Notes: generated from the letters alone by a model not told the origin. 64,000 nucleotides of DNA from Bog-756 sp963813525 (GCA_963813525.1 CAWEZI010000005.1:372001-436000), one strand, 5' to 3'; numbered from the stretch's first letter, positions 16,527-25,368 are shown. Program-made: numbers and translations.

Positions 16527-17542
16527 ACGGCCACCTCCTTGGTCACTTCGGTTCCGGCGTCGCGCAGCGACCGTCCGGTCTGAGCCAGAAACACGTCGTC
16601 GAGGGTGGGCTCGGAGAGCCGCATCGACTTGATGGCGATCCTCTCCCCGTCGAGGAGGCGGAGGATCTGGGGGAGGGCGGTGCTGCCGTCCTCCACATAC
16701 AGCCGCACCTCGTCCCCCTCACCGGTGATCTCCCGGACGAAGGCCTGTTCTCCCAGCACCACCCGGGCCCGGTCAGCGGTGCCCCCGACGTCCCGCAGGC
16801 TCATGACCACCGACTCTCCCGACACGCGCCGTTTGAGGTCGCGAGGTGTCCCCTCGATGATGATCTCGCCGTGGTCCATGATCATGAGACGGTCGCACAG
16901 GGCATCGGCCTCCTCGAGGTAGTGGGTGGTGAGAAAGATGGTCGTCCCCCTGTCGCGGAGATGGCGTACGTGGTCCCACAGGTTGGCCCGGTTCTGGGGA
17001 TCGAGGCCGGTGCTCGGCTCGTCGAGGAACAGGACCTCGGGCTGGTGAATGATGCCGAGGGCGATGTCCAGTCGGCGGCGCTGGCCACCCGAGTAGGTCT
17101 TGGCCCGCCGGTCGGCGAACTCGGCCAGATCGAGGATCTCCATCAACGCCTCGGTGCGCCGTTTCACCGAGTCGAGGTCGCCCCCGTAGAGCCGGCCCTG
17201 CAGCGTGAGGTTCTCCCGGCCGGTGGCCAGATCGTCGGCACCGCCGAGCTGGCTCACGTAGCCGATGCGCGCCCTGACCTCTTTGGGCTGGCGGGCCACA
17301 TCGAACCCGGCCACCGTGGCCACCCCGGCATCGATTGGGAGGAGGGTGGTCAGCATGCGCAGTGTGGTCGTCTTTCCCGCCCCGTTGGGACCGAGGAACC
17401 CGAAGATCTCCCCGCGGTTCACTTCGATGCTGACCCCGTTGACGGCAGTGACCATTCCCCTGGGCGAGCGGAACGACTTCCGCAGGCCTTGGGTGGCGAT
17501 GATCTTGTCGGTGGGTGACCCGCTGTCGATGAGCGTGCTCAC
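16523..17542 (-). CDS. ABC transporter ATP-binding protein (DrrA-like)
   Basis: This 339-residue ATPase has Walker A GPNGAGKTTT (51-60), signature SGGQRRRLD (151-159), Walker B LFLDEPSTGLD (171-181), and the extra C-terminal domain (about 250-339) typical of daunorubicin-resistance DrrA proteins. The start is GTG 17542, overlapping the PadR stop by four bases (GTGA). It drives the DrrB-like permease at 15765. Drr exporters remove anthracyclines, lipids or other amphiphiles; the substrate here is unknown. Confidence 0.91.
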   Translation of the reverse strand: MSTLIDSGSPTDKIIATQGLRKSFRSPRGMVTAVNGVSIEVNRGEIFGFLGPNGAGKTTTLRMLTTLLPIDAGVATVAGFDVARQPKEVRARIGYVSQLGGADDLATGRENLTLQGRLYGGDLDSVKRRTEALMEILDLAEFADRRAKTYSGGQRRRLDIALGIIHQPEVLFLDEPSTGLDPQNRANLWDHVRHLRDRGTTIFLTTHYLEEADALCDRLMIMDHGEIIIEGTPRDLKRRVSGESVVMSLRDVGGTADRARVVLGEQAFVREITGEGDEVRLYVEDGSTALPQILRLLDGERIAIKSMRLSEPTLDDVFLAQTGRSLRDAGTEVTKEVAV

Positions 17543-18195
17543 GTGTCCTCGCTTTCCGGGCGGCCGTCACCCAGCGGTGCAGGCGTCAATCGAGGGTCGC
17601 CGGTCGTCTCGTGGACGGCCCGCCACCAGTCGAGGCCTTCGAGCGATCCGGACTCGATGTCGGCGATCAGCCGGCGAACGTAGGCGAGCTCGGTCTCCCG
17701 CAGCATGTTGCGGAACTCGTCCTCCACCCAGAAGAGCCGGGGGAGACCGGCCTTCTCGACGAACTCGCGCGAGGCGTGGGCGCGGGCCATCTCGACCTCG
17801 AGAGCCTGGGCCCGCTCAGCCAGCAGTGAAGAAACGTCGCCGGGAGGAAGGGCGGGAAGGAACGAGAGTGCCGCCTCAAAGGCCGGATAGTCCTTGACCG
17901 GGGTCGAGATGAGTTCGGTGAGCCAATCGTGTGTCTCGATCTGGCCGTTGTCGGTCAGGGCGTAGACCGTGCGCTCGGGGAGCCGACCCGCTCGCATTGT
18001 CTCCTGGGCGGCTATGAGACCCCGTTTCTCGAGCGAGGCGACCACCGCGTAGAGCGACCCGTAGTTGAGGCGCACGCTCTCGTGCTTGTTGCGCTGACGG
18101 AGAGTGGTCGCCACCTCGTAGGGGTGCATCGGTCGTTCGTAGAGACAGATGAGCACCGCCAGAGCCAGCGGGTTGCTGCGGTTTCGAGAGGCCAT
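17539..18195 (-). CDS. PadR-family transcriptional regulator
   Basis: This is a long-form PadR protein (218 residues): a winged helix in residues 8-90 (YEVATTLRQRNKHESVRLNYGSLYAVVASLEKRG spans helices 2-3 and includes the Tyr-rich recognition region) and a C-terminal dimerisation helix bundle. It is the first gene of the PadR-DrrA-DrrB operon, with 4-base overlaps throughout. An inverted repeat 32 bases upstream of its start is a good operator candidate, so it probably represses its own operon until the exported compound binds. Confidence 0.9.
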   Translation of the reverse strand: MASRNRSNPLALAVLICLYERPMHPYEVATTLRQRNKHESVRLNYGSLYAVVASLEKRGLIAAQETMRAGRLPERTVYALTDNGQIETHDWLTELISTPVKDYPAFEAALSFLPALPPGDVSSLLAERAQALEVEMARAHASREFVEKAGLPRLFWVEDEFRNMLRETELAYVRRLIADIESGSLEGLDWWRAVHETTGDPRLTPAPLGDGRPESEDT

Positions 18196-18226
18196 CTTGC
18201 TCCCCGATTCTGATCCGGTTGGAGAG

Positions 18227-18242
18227 TACTCTGGATAGAGTA
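18227..18242. promoter_or_regulatory. inverted repeat, candidate PadR operator
   Basis: TACTCT-GGAT-AGAGTA is a perfect 6-bp inverted repeat with a 4-base spacer, located 32-47 bases upstream of the PadR start. The half site AGAGTA also occurs once more just to the left (18223-18228), overlapping it. Position and symmetry fit an autoregulatory operator. Confidence 0.5.
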
Positions 18243-18366
18243 TACGAAAAAGGAGTGCGTGTCACGGCCATGGCTCCGGATCGTTTGGGCCCCGTTCGCC
18301 CGGGAGGAGAACCGGTGGGAGTGTGTCGCACATGAGTTGTGTCGCCGGCCCTTGCCGTCGCGTCGG

Positions 18367-19824
18367 ATGAGCGAGGGAGTCGAGCACGTCGACGTCCTGG
18401 TGGTGGGGGCCGGCCTGTCCGGCATCGCCGCCGCCCACTACGTGCAGACCCACTGTCAGTGGGCGTCTTACGCCGTCTTCGAGGCCCGCCCGGTCATCGG
18501 GGGCACCTGGGATCTGTTCAGGTATCCGGGCATCCGCTCCGACTCGGACATGTTCACCCTCGGCTATTCGTTCCACCCCTGGGAGGGGAAGCAGTCGATC
18601 GTCGAGGGCGATGCCATTCTCAACTACATCGACGACGTGGCCACCGGGGAGGGGATCGATTCCCACATCCGGTTCGATCATCGGGTCGTCGAGGCGGCCT
18701 GGTCTTCCGACGACTCCTGCTGGACGGTCTCCGCCCGACGGGGTGGGACGGGCGAGGTCGTAGAGATGACCTGCAACTTCATATTCTCCTGCACCGGCTA
18801 CTACCGCTACGACCAGGGGTACCAGCCCGCCTTCGCCGGTATGGACCGGTTTGCCGGACCCATCGTCCACCCCCAGCAGTGGACGGCGGATACCGACTAC
18901 GCCGGCAAGAGGGTGGTGGTCATCGGAAGCGGGGCCACCGCGGTCACCCTGATCCCCTCGCTGGCTGCATCAGCCGCGCATGTGACCATGCTGCAGAGGT
19001 CGCCGGGCTACCTTCTCTCCCAGCCCGCCGTCGATCCGCTCACGGAATTACTGCGGCGGGTGCTCCCGCCGCACTACTTCGGCCCGACGGTGCGATGGTT
19101 GAAGGTGCTGACCTCCCAGGCCTTCTTCCAGTTGAGCAGGCGTCGACCGGAATTGGTGAAACGGATGTTGCGCCAGCAGCTGGAGCGTCTCCTGCCCGAA
19201 GGCTACGACATCGACGCCAATTTCACGCCCTCTTACAACCCCTGGGATCAGCGGTTGTGCGTAACGCCGGACGGAGACTTCTTCGCCGCCATACGGTCAG
19301 GTGCCGTGTCGGTCGTCACCGACCAGATCGAGACCTTCACCGAAGGGGGGATCCTTCTCACATCCGGCTCCGAGATTCCGGCCGACCTGGTGGTCACCGC
19401 CACCGGGCTCGAGCTCCTGTTCCTCGGGGGCGTCGTCCTCACCGTCGACGGCCAGACCATCGATCCGGCCGACAAGCTCACCTACAAAGGCATGATGCTC
19501 CAGGACGTGCCCAACCTGGCCATCGCCATCGGCTACACCAATGCCTCGTGGACGCTCAAATGCGAGCTCACCTGTGACTACGTCTGTCGTCTCCTCAACG
19601 CCATGCGGGCCCGGGGGATCCGCCGATGTGTGCCCGTCAACCGGGATCCGTCGGTTGCCTCTCGCCCGCTGCTCGGGTTGGACTCGGGCTACATCCAACG
19701 TGCCACCGACCGGTTCCCCAAGCAGGGCTCGAAGTTCCCGTGGAAGCTCCACCAGAGTTATGTGCGGGACTACCTCACGACCAAGAAGCGCAGCATCGAG
19801 GACGAGGGCATGGTGCTCACCTGA
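18367..19824 (+). CDS. Baeyer-Villiger-type flavin monooxygenase
   Basis: This 485-residue enzyme has an FAD Rossmann motif GAGLSG (14-19), the Baeyer-Villiger fingerprint FAGPIVHPQQW (162-172, matching FxGxxxHxxxW), and a second NADPH motif GSGATA (187-192). Family members insert oxygen next to a ketone or oxidise heteroatoms using NADPH and O2. ATG 18367 is chosen because the dinucleotide-fold strand starts eight residues later; a GTG at 18259 would add 36 residues overlapping the PadR operator region. Substrates could be steroid, terpenoid or aliphatic ketones, in line with the many catabolic genes around. Confidence 0.88.
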   Translation: MSEGVEHVDVLVVGAGLSGIAAAHYVQTHCQWASYAVFEARPVIGGTWDLFRYPGIRSDSDMFTLGYSFHPWEGKQSIVEGDAILNYIDDVATGEGIDSHIRFDHRVVEAAWSSDDSCWTVSARRGGTGEVVEMTCNFIFSCTGYYRYDQGYQPAFAGMDRFAGPIVHPQQWTADTDYAGKRVVVIGSGATAVTLIPSLAASAAHVTMLQRSPGYLLSQPAVDPLTELLRRVLPPHYFGPTVRWLKVLTSQAFFQLSRRRPELVKRMLRQQLERLLPEGYDIDANFTPSYNPWDQRLCVTPDGDFFAAIRSGAVSVVTDQIETFTEGGILLTSGSEIPADLVVTATGLELLFLGGVVLTVDGQTIDPADKLTYKGMMLQDVPNLAIAIGYTNASWTLKCELTCDYVCRLLNAMRARGIRRCVPVNRDPSVASRPLLGLDSGYIQRATDRFPKQGSKFPWKLHQSYVRDYLTTKKRSIEDEGMVLT

Positions 19825-19897
19825 CCGATGATTTCGACGCCGTCGCTGATCCGAGGCCCACTGGTGGCCCGAGCCTGAGCCCGGCCGCAGGCCCGGA

Positions 19898-20608
19898 TCA
19901 CGACCGTGTGGCCCGGATCCCCAGACTCCCGGCCATGGTGGTGACGGCGTATTCGAAGAGCAGCTCGGGGTTGGCGACGATGTCGTCGAAGCGTCCGAAC
20001 AGCTCGAAGTTGATCTGCCCGAACAGCTGAGCCCACGCCAACAGGGCATGGGCCACGGTGGCCAGGGGAACCCCGGGCAGAGCCCCCTGCGCCACAGGAC
20101 GCACATCCGACGCCAACGACCGGGGAAGCGGTGGGCCGTCGGGGGGATCGAGCTCACCCGAGCGTTGGGCCTCGACCAGCAGGCCGGCCAGCACCAGCGT
20201 CACCCGGGTGGCGGGGCCCAGGGTGACCTCGGGAGCCTGGTAGCCGGGGACCGGTGAGCCGTACAGGAGCACGTACTCGTGCGGATGGTCGAAGGCCCAC
20301 TGGCGGATGGCCCGGCACACCTCCCGCCATCGGGCCAGAGCCCGACCGCCGCCGCTCCCAGCCGCTTCGGCCACTTCTCCGAGGGAGTCGTAGGCCTCGA
20401 TGATGAGAGCGGTGAGGAGCTCGTCGCGTGAGGCGAAGTAGCGGTACATGGCCGAGGAGGCCATGCCCAGCTGGCGGGCCACTGCCCGGAGGGACAACGC
20501 TCCCGCTCCCACCTCGGCCAGCTGCCTGCGGGCCTCGGCCACGATGTCGGCGGTCACCGCCTCTCGTGCCCGCTGGCGGGCGTTGGGCACGACTCGGTTG
20601 GGTTCCAT
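19898..20608 (-). CDS. TetR-family transcriptional regulator
   Basis: This 236-residue regulator has an N-terminal helix-turn-helix (LSLRAVARQLGMASSAMYRYF, residues about 40-60) and a C-terminal ligand domain of the WHG type with the HEYVLLYGSPVPGY motif. ATG 20608 is the natural start; the open frame extends upstream across the promoter but without protein-like sequence. It is divergent from the MMPL transporter gene, and a perfect palindrome lies between them, so it likely represses both. Confidence 0.88.
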   Translation of the reverse strand: MEPNRVVPNARQRAREAVTADIVAEARRQLAEVGAGALSLRAVARQLGMASSAMYRYFASRDELLTALIIEAYDSLGEVAEAAGSGGGRALARWREVCRAIRQWAFDHPHEYVLLYGSPVPGYQAPEVTLGPATRVTLVLAGLLVEAQRSGELDPPDGPPLPRSLASDVRPVAQGALPGVPLATVAHALLAWAQLFGQINFELFGRFDDIVANPELLFEYAVTTMAGSLGIRATRS

Positions 20609-20649
20609 GGACCCAGCATGGCACAAATCGAGAGCACTAAACATTAAAT

Positions 20650-20664
20650 AAGAGCACTGCTCTT
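20650..20664. promoter_or_regulatory. perfect 15-bp palindrome, candidate TetR operator
   Basis: AAGAGCA-C-TGCTCTT sits between the TetR and MMPL genes. Its right end overlaps a TTGACT hexamer (20663-20668) that could be the -35 of the MMPL promoter. Related half sites with AGAGCAC occur at 20631-20638 and 20706-20712, so more than one dimer may bind. Confidence 0.55.
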
Positions 20665-20746
20665 GACTTGGGCCCTCATTCATGTGAACATCGCTCACAT
20701 AAAGAGAGCACCGCTCACAGAGTGGTCCGATCGCCGGGAGAGAACC

Positions 20747-22975
20747 ATGGATCAGGTCAATGTGTTCGAGCGCTGGGGTCGGACCGTGCACCGCCGGCGA
20801 CGCCTTGTGCTGGTGATCGCCTCGCTGGCCGTGGTGTTCGCCGTGGTGTGGGGCACCGGGGTGTTCGGCCAGCTGCAGACGGCCGGTGGTTTCTACGCAC
20901 CCAACAGCCCCAGCCAAAGGGCGGCCAGCCAGGCTTCCAACACCTTCGGCCGCGATGCCGGCGACGTGGTCGTCCTCTATGGGAGCCGGAGCGAAGCGGT
21001 GCGGTCACCCGCCTTCCGGGCCGCCGTCGAGCACACCCTTTCCGTGCTGCCCCACGCCGATGTGTTGTCGGTCACGACCTACTGGTCTAGCGGATCGAGC
21101 CGGTTCATCAGTACCGACGGTCATGAGACCGACGCTGTCCTCGAGCTGCGGGGCACCACCGACACGGCCCGCCAGAACAGCTACGACGCCATCAAGACCC
21201 GTCTGGGAGCACGGGGTATCGACACCACCGTCGGTGGCCTGGTCCCGACCGACGAGACAATCAGCAACCAGACCACCAAAGACATAGGGCGGGCCGAAAG
21301 CCTGTCCTTCCCTATCCTCCTGGTTCTGCTCCTTCTCATCTTCGGAAGCCTCACGGCCGCCGGACTCCCACTGGCCGTCGGTGCCGTCGGGATCCTCGGT
21401 TCGTTCACCGCCCTTCGGATCCTCACCCTCTTCACGTCTGTCTCGATCTTTTCGGCCAATATCACGACGATCCTCGGCCTGGGTCTGGCTATCGACTACG
21501 GCCTGTTCATGGTCAGTCGATTCCGCGAGGAACTGCGCATCCAGAGCTCAGTGGAGGGAGCCGTGGCCCGGACCGTGGCCACCGCCGGTCGCACCGTGGT
21601 CTTCTCCGGGGTGACCGTGGCCATAGCCCTGGCCGGTCTGGTGCTGTTCCCCGAGACCTTTCTGCGGTCCATGGGCTACGGAGGTGTCCTGACCGTGCTG
21701 GTCGACGTGGTCGCCGCCCTCACCATCCTTCCCGCTCTCCTGTCCCTTCTCGGACCGAAGGTCAACTCGCTGCGCATCCGTTCCGCCGTCAGGAGAGCGG
21801 CCGCGCCGGTGGAGAGCGGCGGTTGGTACCGATTGGCCCATCGGGTCATGCGCCGACCGGCGGTCTTCACCGCGGTGATCGTGATCGTCCTCCTGGCCCT
21901 GGGGTCTCCGTTCCTGAGGGTGGCCTGGGGTGGGACGGACGCAACCGTGCTGCCGACCAGCGCCGCACCCCGGGTGGTGACCGGAGCCCTCAGCCGGGAC
22001 TTCCCCGGCAATCCCACCACTCCGATCGAGGCGCTGGTGACCTTCGCCGGTCCGGTAGCCGGCACTCCGGAGCGGACAGCCGCGCTGACCTCGTACGTGG
22101 GCGAACTGGCCCACGTGCCCGGGGTGACCGCCGCCCAGGTGACCGGTGTGCGCGGTGACAATGCTCGGGTGGACATGAGCTTCGCCCCCGGTCCGAACTC
22201 GCCGGCGGCCGAAGCCATCGTCCACCTGATCCGTGCCGCGGTCCCCCCTGCCGGCGCCACCGTGGTGGTCGGCGGCCAGACGGCCGAGCTGGTCGACACC
22301 CTGGCCAGCCTGTCGGCTACCCTGCCCTGGATGGTGCTGGTGGTGGTGCTGGCCACCTTCGTCATGCTGTTCCTGGCGTTCGGATCGGTCATCCTGCCCC
22401 TCAAGGCCATCATCATGAACATGCTGTCGCTGACCGTCATGTTCGGGGTGCTGGTCTGGGTGTTCCAGGAAGGTCATCTGGCCGGTGTCCTGCACTTCAC
22501 ACCCAACGGGACGATCAACCCGACCATGCCCATCCTGATGTTCGCCATCATGTTCGGGCTGTCGATGGACTATGAGGTGTTCCTCCTCTCCCGGATCCGC
22601 GAGCACTATCTGGCCACCGGCGACAACACCGAGGCCATCGCCGTCGGGCTGCAACGCACCGGCTCCATCATCACCAGCGCCGCTCTGTTGCTGATGATCG
22701 TGGTCGGTCCCTTCGCCCTGTCGGGCGTGACCTTCACCAAGATGATGGGGGTGGGCATGATCGTGGCCCTGGTGGTGGACGCCACCGTCATCCGGGTGCT
22801 GCTTGTGCCGGCCACCATGAAGCTGCTGGGCCGGGCCAACTGGTGGGCGCCCGCCCCGTTGCGACGGCTGCACGAGAGGATGGGGATCGACGAGGGAGGC
22901 GACGAGGGAGGAGAGCCGATGCCGACACTTCCCCAGCCCGCCTTCCCCGTGGTGCCCGTGCCGGTGGCTGTCTAG
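20747..22975 (+). CDS. MMPL-family RND-type transporter
   Basis: This 742-residue inner-membrane protein has two MMPL halves, each with one helix, a large extracytoplasmic loop (about residues 40-190 and 400-530) and a five-helix bundle. GLGLAIDYGLFMVSRFREE and FGLSMDYEVFLLSRIRE carry the paired Asp-Tyr motifs that move protons in helices 4 and 10. ATG 20747 has GGGAG six bases upstream. The family exports lipids, glycolipids or drugs. Control by the divergent TetR gene is likely. The tail after the last helix is short and acidic. Confidence 0.91.
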   Translation: MDQVNVFERWGRTVHRRRRLVLVIASLAVVFAVVWGTGVFGQLQTAGGFYAPNSPSQRAASQASNTFGRDAGDVVVLYGSRSEAVRSPAFRAAVEHTLSVLPHADVLSVTTYWSSGSSRFISTDGHETDAVLELRGTTDTARQNSYDAIKTRLGARGIDTTVGGLVPTDETISNQTTKDIGRAESLSFPILLVLLLLIFGSLTAAGLPLAVGAVGILGSFTALRILTLFTSVSIFSANITTILGLGLAIDYGLFMVSRFREELRIQSSVEGAVARTVATAGRTVVFSGVTVAIALAGLVLFPETFLRSMGYGGVLTVLVDVVAALTILPALLSLLGPKVNSLRIRSAVRRAAAPVESGGWYRLAHRVMRRPAVFTAVIVIVLLALGSPFLRVAWGGTDATVLPTSAAPRVVTGALSRDFPGNPTTPIEALVTFAGPVAGTPERTAALTSYVGELAHVPGVTAAQVTGVRGDNARVDMSFAPGPNSPAAEAIVHLIRAAVPPAGATVVVGGQTAELVDTLASLSATLPWMVLVVVLATFVMLFLAFGSVILPLKAIIMNMLSLTVMFGVLVWVFQEGHLAGVLHFTPNGTINPTMPILMFAIMFGLSMDYEVFLLSRIREHYLATGDNTEAIAVGLQRTGSIITSAALLLMIVVGPFALSGVTFTKMMGVGMIVALVVDATVIRVLLVPATMKLLGRANWWAPAPLRRLHERMGIDEGGDEGGEPMPTLPQPAFPVVPVPVAV

Positions 22976-23021
22976 CTGCGGCCCAGGCGCCAACCGGTGG
23001 CATACGACAGACTGGCCTCCG

Positions 23022-24377
23022 ATGGATACGCCCGAGAGTCATTACGCCAAGAGGGACGGGCTGCACATCGGCTACCAGGTATGGGGCGAGGGTGCCCCCG
23101 ACATCCTGGACATGGGCTGCGGCATCTACATCTCCATCGACGAGGTGGGGGAGCACTCCGGGTGGCGCCGCTACGTCGAACGGATCGCCGAATGCGGGCG
23201 GGTCATCCGCTTCGACCCGGACGGGATCGGATTGTCGGACACCCCCGCCGATCTCGGCGACCTCACGCTGGAGGCATGGATGGATGACGCCCGAGCGGCG
23301 ATGGATGCCGTGGGTTCGGAACGGGCCGTCGTTCTGGCCGCGGCGAGCTCGTCGCTGCTGGGTCTCCTCTTCGCTGCCCGGCACCCCGAGCGCACCGAGT
23401 CGTTGATCATCGTCAACGGAACGGCTCGGTACCTGCAAGCCGACGACTATCCCTTTGGGGTCCCCGTCGGGCGGATGGCCGCCTTTCGGGCCGGACTCGA
23501 CCCCGATGGCGACGGGCCCGAGAACCAGAGCCTGAGCGACCTGCACCTCTTCGCTCCTTCGGCTGCCAACGACCCTGACTTTCGACGTTGGTGGTCACGG
23601 GCGTCAAAGCACGGGGCCGCGCCGGCCACCGCTTCGGTGTTGGGAGAGCTCACCGCATCGTCGGACGTCCGCTCCCTTCTCCCCCGCATTGCCGCACCGA
23701 CGCTGGTCCTCCACCGGAGGAACTCTTTGGCTCCGACCATCGAGCACGGCCGCTACATCGCCGACCACGTCCCCGGAGCCCGTCTGGTGGAGCTCGCCGG
23801 CGACGACGTTGTCCCCTTTGCCGGGGACGTGGACGCCCTGGTCGACGAGATCCAGCAGTTCATCACCGGAAACCGTTACGGACCGACCCCCGACCGGGTC
23901 CTGGCCACCATCCTCTTCACCGACATCGTCGACTCCACCGGCACGGCGGCCCGGATGGGTGACCGCCGGTGGACGCAGGTCCTTGCCGAGCACGGCGCCC
24001 TGGTGCGCCGACAAATCGAGCACTTCGAAGGCCAGCTGGTCAAGGACACCGGCGACGGCGCCCTGGCCCTCTTCGACGGGACGACCCGGGCCATCCGCTG
24101 TGCCCTCATGATCCGCGACGGGGCCAGCCACCTCGGGATCCAGGTGCGCGCCGGTCTGCATGCCGGTGAGGTCGAGCGGCGTGGTCACGATGTGAGCGGC
24201 ATCGCCGTGCACGTGGCGGCCCGGGTGGTGGCCGAGGGAGAGGCAGGCGAGGTGATGGTGACCAACACCGTGGTCGACCTGGTGGAGGGAGCCGGTGTCT
24301 CCTTCGCCGATCGGGGAGTCAGGGAGCTCAAGGGTGTGCCCGGGCATCGGCACCTCTGGTCCGTCCTAGCCACCTGA
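23022..24377 (+). CDS. alpha/beta-hydrolase fused to class III adenylate/guanylate cyclase
   Basis: Residues about 1-285 form an alpha/beta-hydrolase-like domain (RFDPDGIGLSD, ARHPERTESL); residues about 293-451 form a class III nucleotide cyclase domain. In the cyclase, FTDIVDST (299-306) and KDTGDG (341-346) supply the two metal Asp residues. The transition-state Asn position reads HVAAR (397-401), His replacing Asn, as in a subset of actinobacterial hydrolase-cyclases. In the hydrolase the nucleophile elbow reads AASSSL (about 107-112) rather than GxSxG. It may therefore be a sensing domain with weakened catalysis; cAMP output is plausible but unproven. It follows the MMPL gene by 46 bases. 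Confidence 0.88.
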   Translation: MDTPESHYAKRDGLHIGYQVWGEGAPDILDMGCGIYISIDEVGEHSGWRRYVERIAECGRVIRFDPDGIGLSDTPADLGDLTLEAWMDDARAAMDAVGSERAVVLAAASSSLLGLLFAARHPERTESLIIVNGTARYLQADDYPFGVPVGRMAAFRAGLDPDGDGPENQSLSDLHLFAPSAANDPDFRRWWSRASKHGAAPATASVLGELTASSDVRSLLPRIAAPTLVLHRRNSLAPTIEHGRYIADHVPGARLVELAGDDVVPFAGDVDALVDEIQQFITGNRYGPTPDRVLATILFTDIVDSTGTAARMGDRRWTQVLAEHGALVRRQIEHFEGQLVKDTGDGALALFDGTTRAIRCALMIRDGASHLGIQVRAGLHAGEVERRGHDVSGIAVHVAARVVAEGEAGEVMVTNTVVDLVEGAGVSFADRGVRELKGVPGHRHLWSVLAT

Positions 24378-24419
24378 CGGTGGGCAGGACAACCGAGAGA
24401 GCACCGACCGGAAGGAGCC

Positions 24420-24926
24420 ATGACCACCCGCCCACAACCTCCGGGCCCACCCGTGCGGGCCAGCGACATCCCCGTGGCTCACACACCACCGGGTGGCTAT
24501 GGACTCACCATGCCACCACCGGTCCTGGCCACCTGCACCGAACCACTGGTGAACGGAGCCCCCGATCTGCGGGGAAACTGGCGGGCCGTCTCGGTACTGG
24601 TCGACGGGGCCGAGGTCGCCGATCATCCAGTACATGGTCATGTCCAGCGGATCGAGCAGTGCGGCGACCGACTGGTGGTGACCGCCGGCGGAGTGGTGCA
24701 TGACATGCGCTGCGACGGCACCGAGGCGCACGGTGTCCACGACGTCGCCGAGTTCGATTTCGCCACTCCGATCAGCGTGGTGGCCACCTTCGAGGCGGGG
24801 GTCCACGTGTTGCGTCCGGTCGGCCTTCCCGGCATCGAGGTCACCCGCCGGCTCGACGGTCCCCTTCTCATCTGGACCTACCTCGGTTTCACCGCCGTGC
24901 TCGAGCACATCGGGCCACCACTCTGA
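24420..24926 (+). CDS. hypothetical protein, lipocalin-like composition
   Basis: This 168-residue cytosolic-looking protein has a Pro-rich N-terminus and then alternating beta-strand segments (NWRAVSVLVDG, DRLVVTAGGVVHDMRC, TRRLDGPLLIWTYLGF). AAGGAG lies four bases before the ATG. I do not recognise the family; the strand pattern and the GNWRAVSV start resemble small beta-barrel ligand-binding proteins. It follows the cyclase gene by 42 bases and may be cotranscribed. GAGAGCACCG (24397-24406) upstream repeats a sequence found in the TetR/MMPL promoter. Confidence 0.65.
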   Translation: MTTRPQPPGPPVRASDIPVAHTPPGGYGLTMPPPVLATCTEPLVNGAPDLRGNWRAVSVLVDGAEVADHPVHGHVQRIEQCGDRLVVTAGGVVHDMRCDGTEAHGVHDVAEFDFATPISVVATFEAGVHVLRPVGLPGIEVTRRLDGPLLIWTYLGFTAVLEHIGPPL

Positions 24927-24954
24927 TCCAACGTCCTGAACGTGATGGTGTCTG

Positions 24955-24970
24955 TGTCACCCGGGTGACA
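24955..24970. terminator. 16-bp perfect palindrome, terminator or operator
   Basis: TGTCACCCGGGTGACA is fully palindromic, and the pairing extends outward (GTCTG with CAGAC) if two bases bulge. It begins 29 bases after the stop of the 168-residue gene and ends 65 bases before the micro-ORF at 25036, so it could end the upstream transcript or act as a protein binding site. Confidence 0.4.
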
Positions 24971-25035
24971 GACGTTGAACCAAACCGGGCGCACAATGGA
25001 TTTGTTGGATGAGGCAGGACGGTAAGGAGGAGACC

Positions 25036-25182
25036 ATGAGCAACTTTCGCTTGAGGATCGAAGTTCTGGAATCGGCAGTGGACTGGGAAGATCGGGACGT
25101 CACCTCAGGGGTCCTCCGTCCGGTACGCCCGTTGGCGGCCACTCCGACAGCCACCCGGCTTCGCCTTCCGGTGCGGACCTGA
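25036..25182 (+). CDS. 48-residue micro-ORF with very strong ribosome binding site
   Basis: ATG 25036 is preceded by AAGGAGGAG ending four bases before it, the best Shine-Dalgarno in the window. The product starts MSNFRLRIEVLESAVDW, contains an acidic centre (WEDRD) and ends in a basic, Thr/Pro/Arg-rich tail (PTATRLRLPVRT). There is no signal peptide and no Cys. I do not recognise a family. It might be a free small protein, or a leader peptide for the GH92 gene that starts 187 bases downstream. Confidence 0.55.
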   Translation: MSNFRLRIEVLESAVDWEDRDVTSGVLRPVRPLAATPTATRLRLPVRT

Positions 25183-25368
25183 GCGGCTGTTCCGAGCCCG
25201 GCACCGGGCTGGCCTCCACGCAACCGGCGTGAGCCCGCCATGACAGTGGGTTCGGAGACGTCGGAAGTTTCTCGGGGCGGGGTGCTGGCGGATGGCGGAA
25301 CCCCGCCCCGAGGTGTTCGCCATCTCTTCAATGGGTGGCGCTGGCGGAGGGGATGTCGACGGGGAAGA

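Noticed and set aside
21548..22993. Long antisense frame across the MMPL gene
   Set aside because: Composition is His/Gly/Asp/Gln-rich with no recognisable fold, while the plus-strand frame is a complete MMPL transporter.
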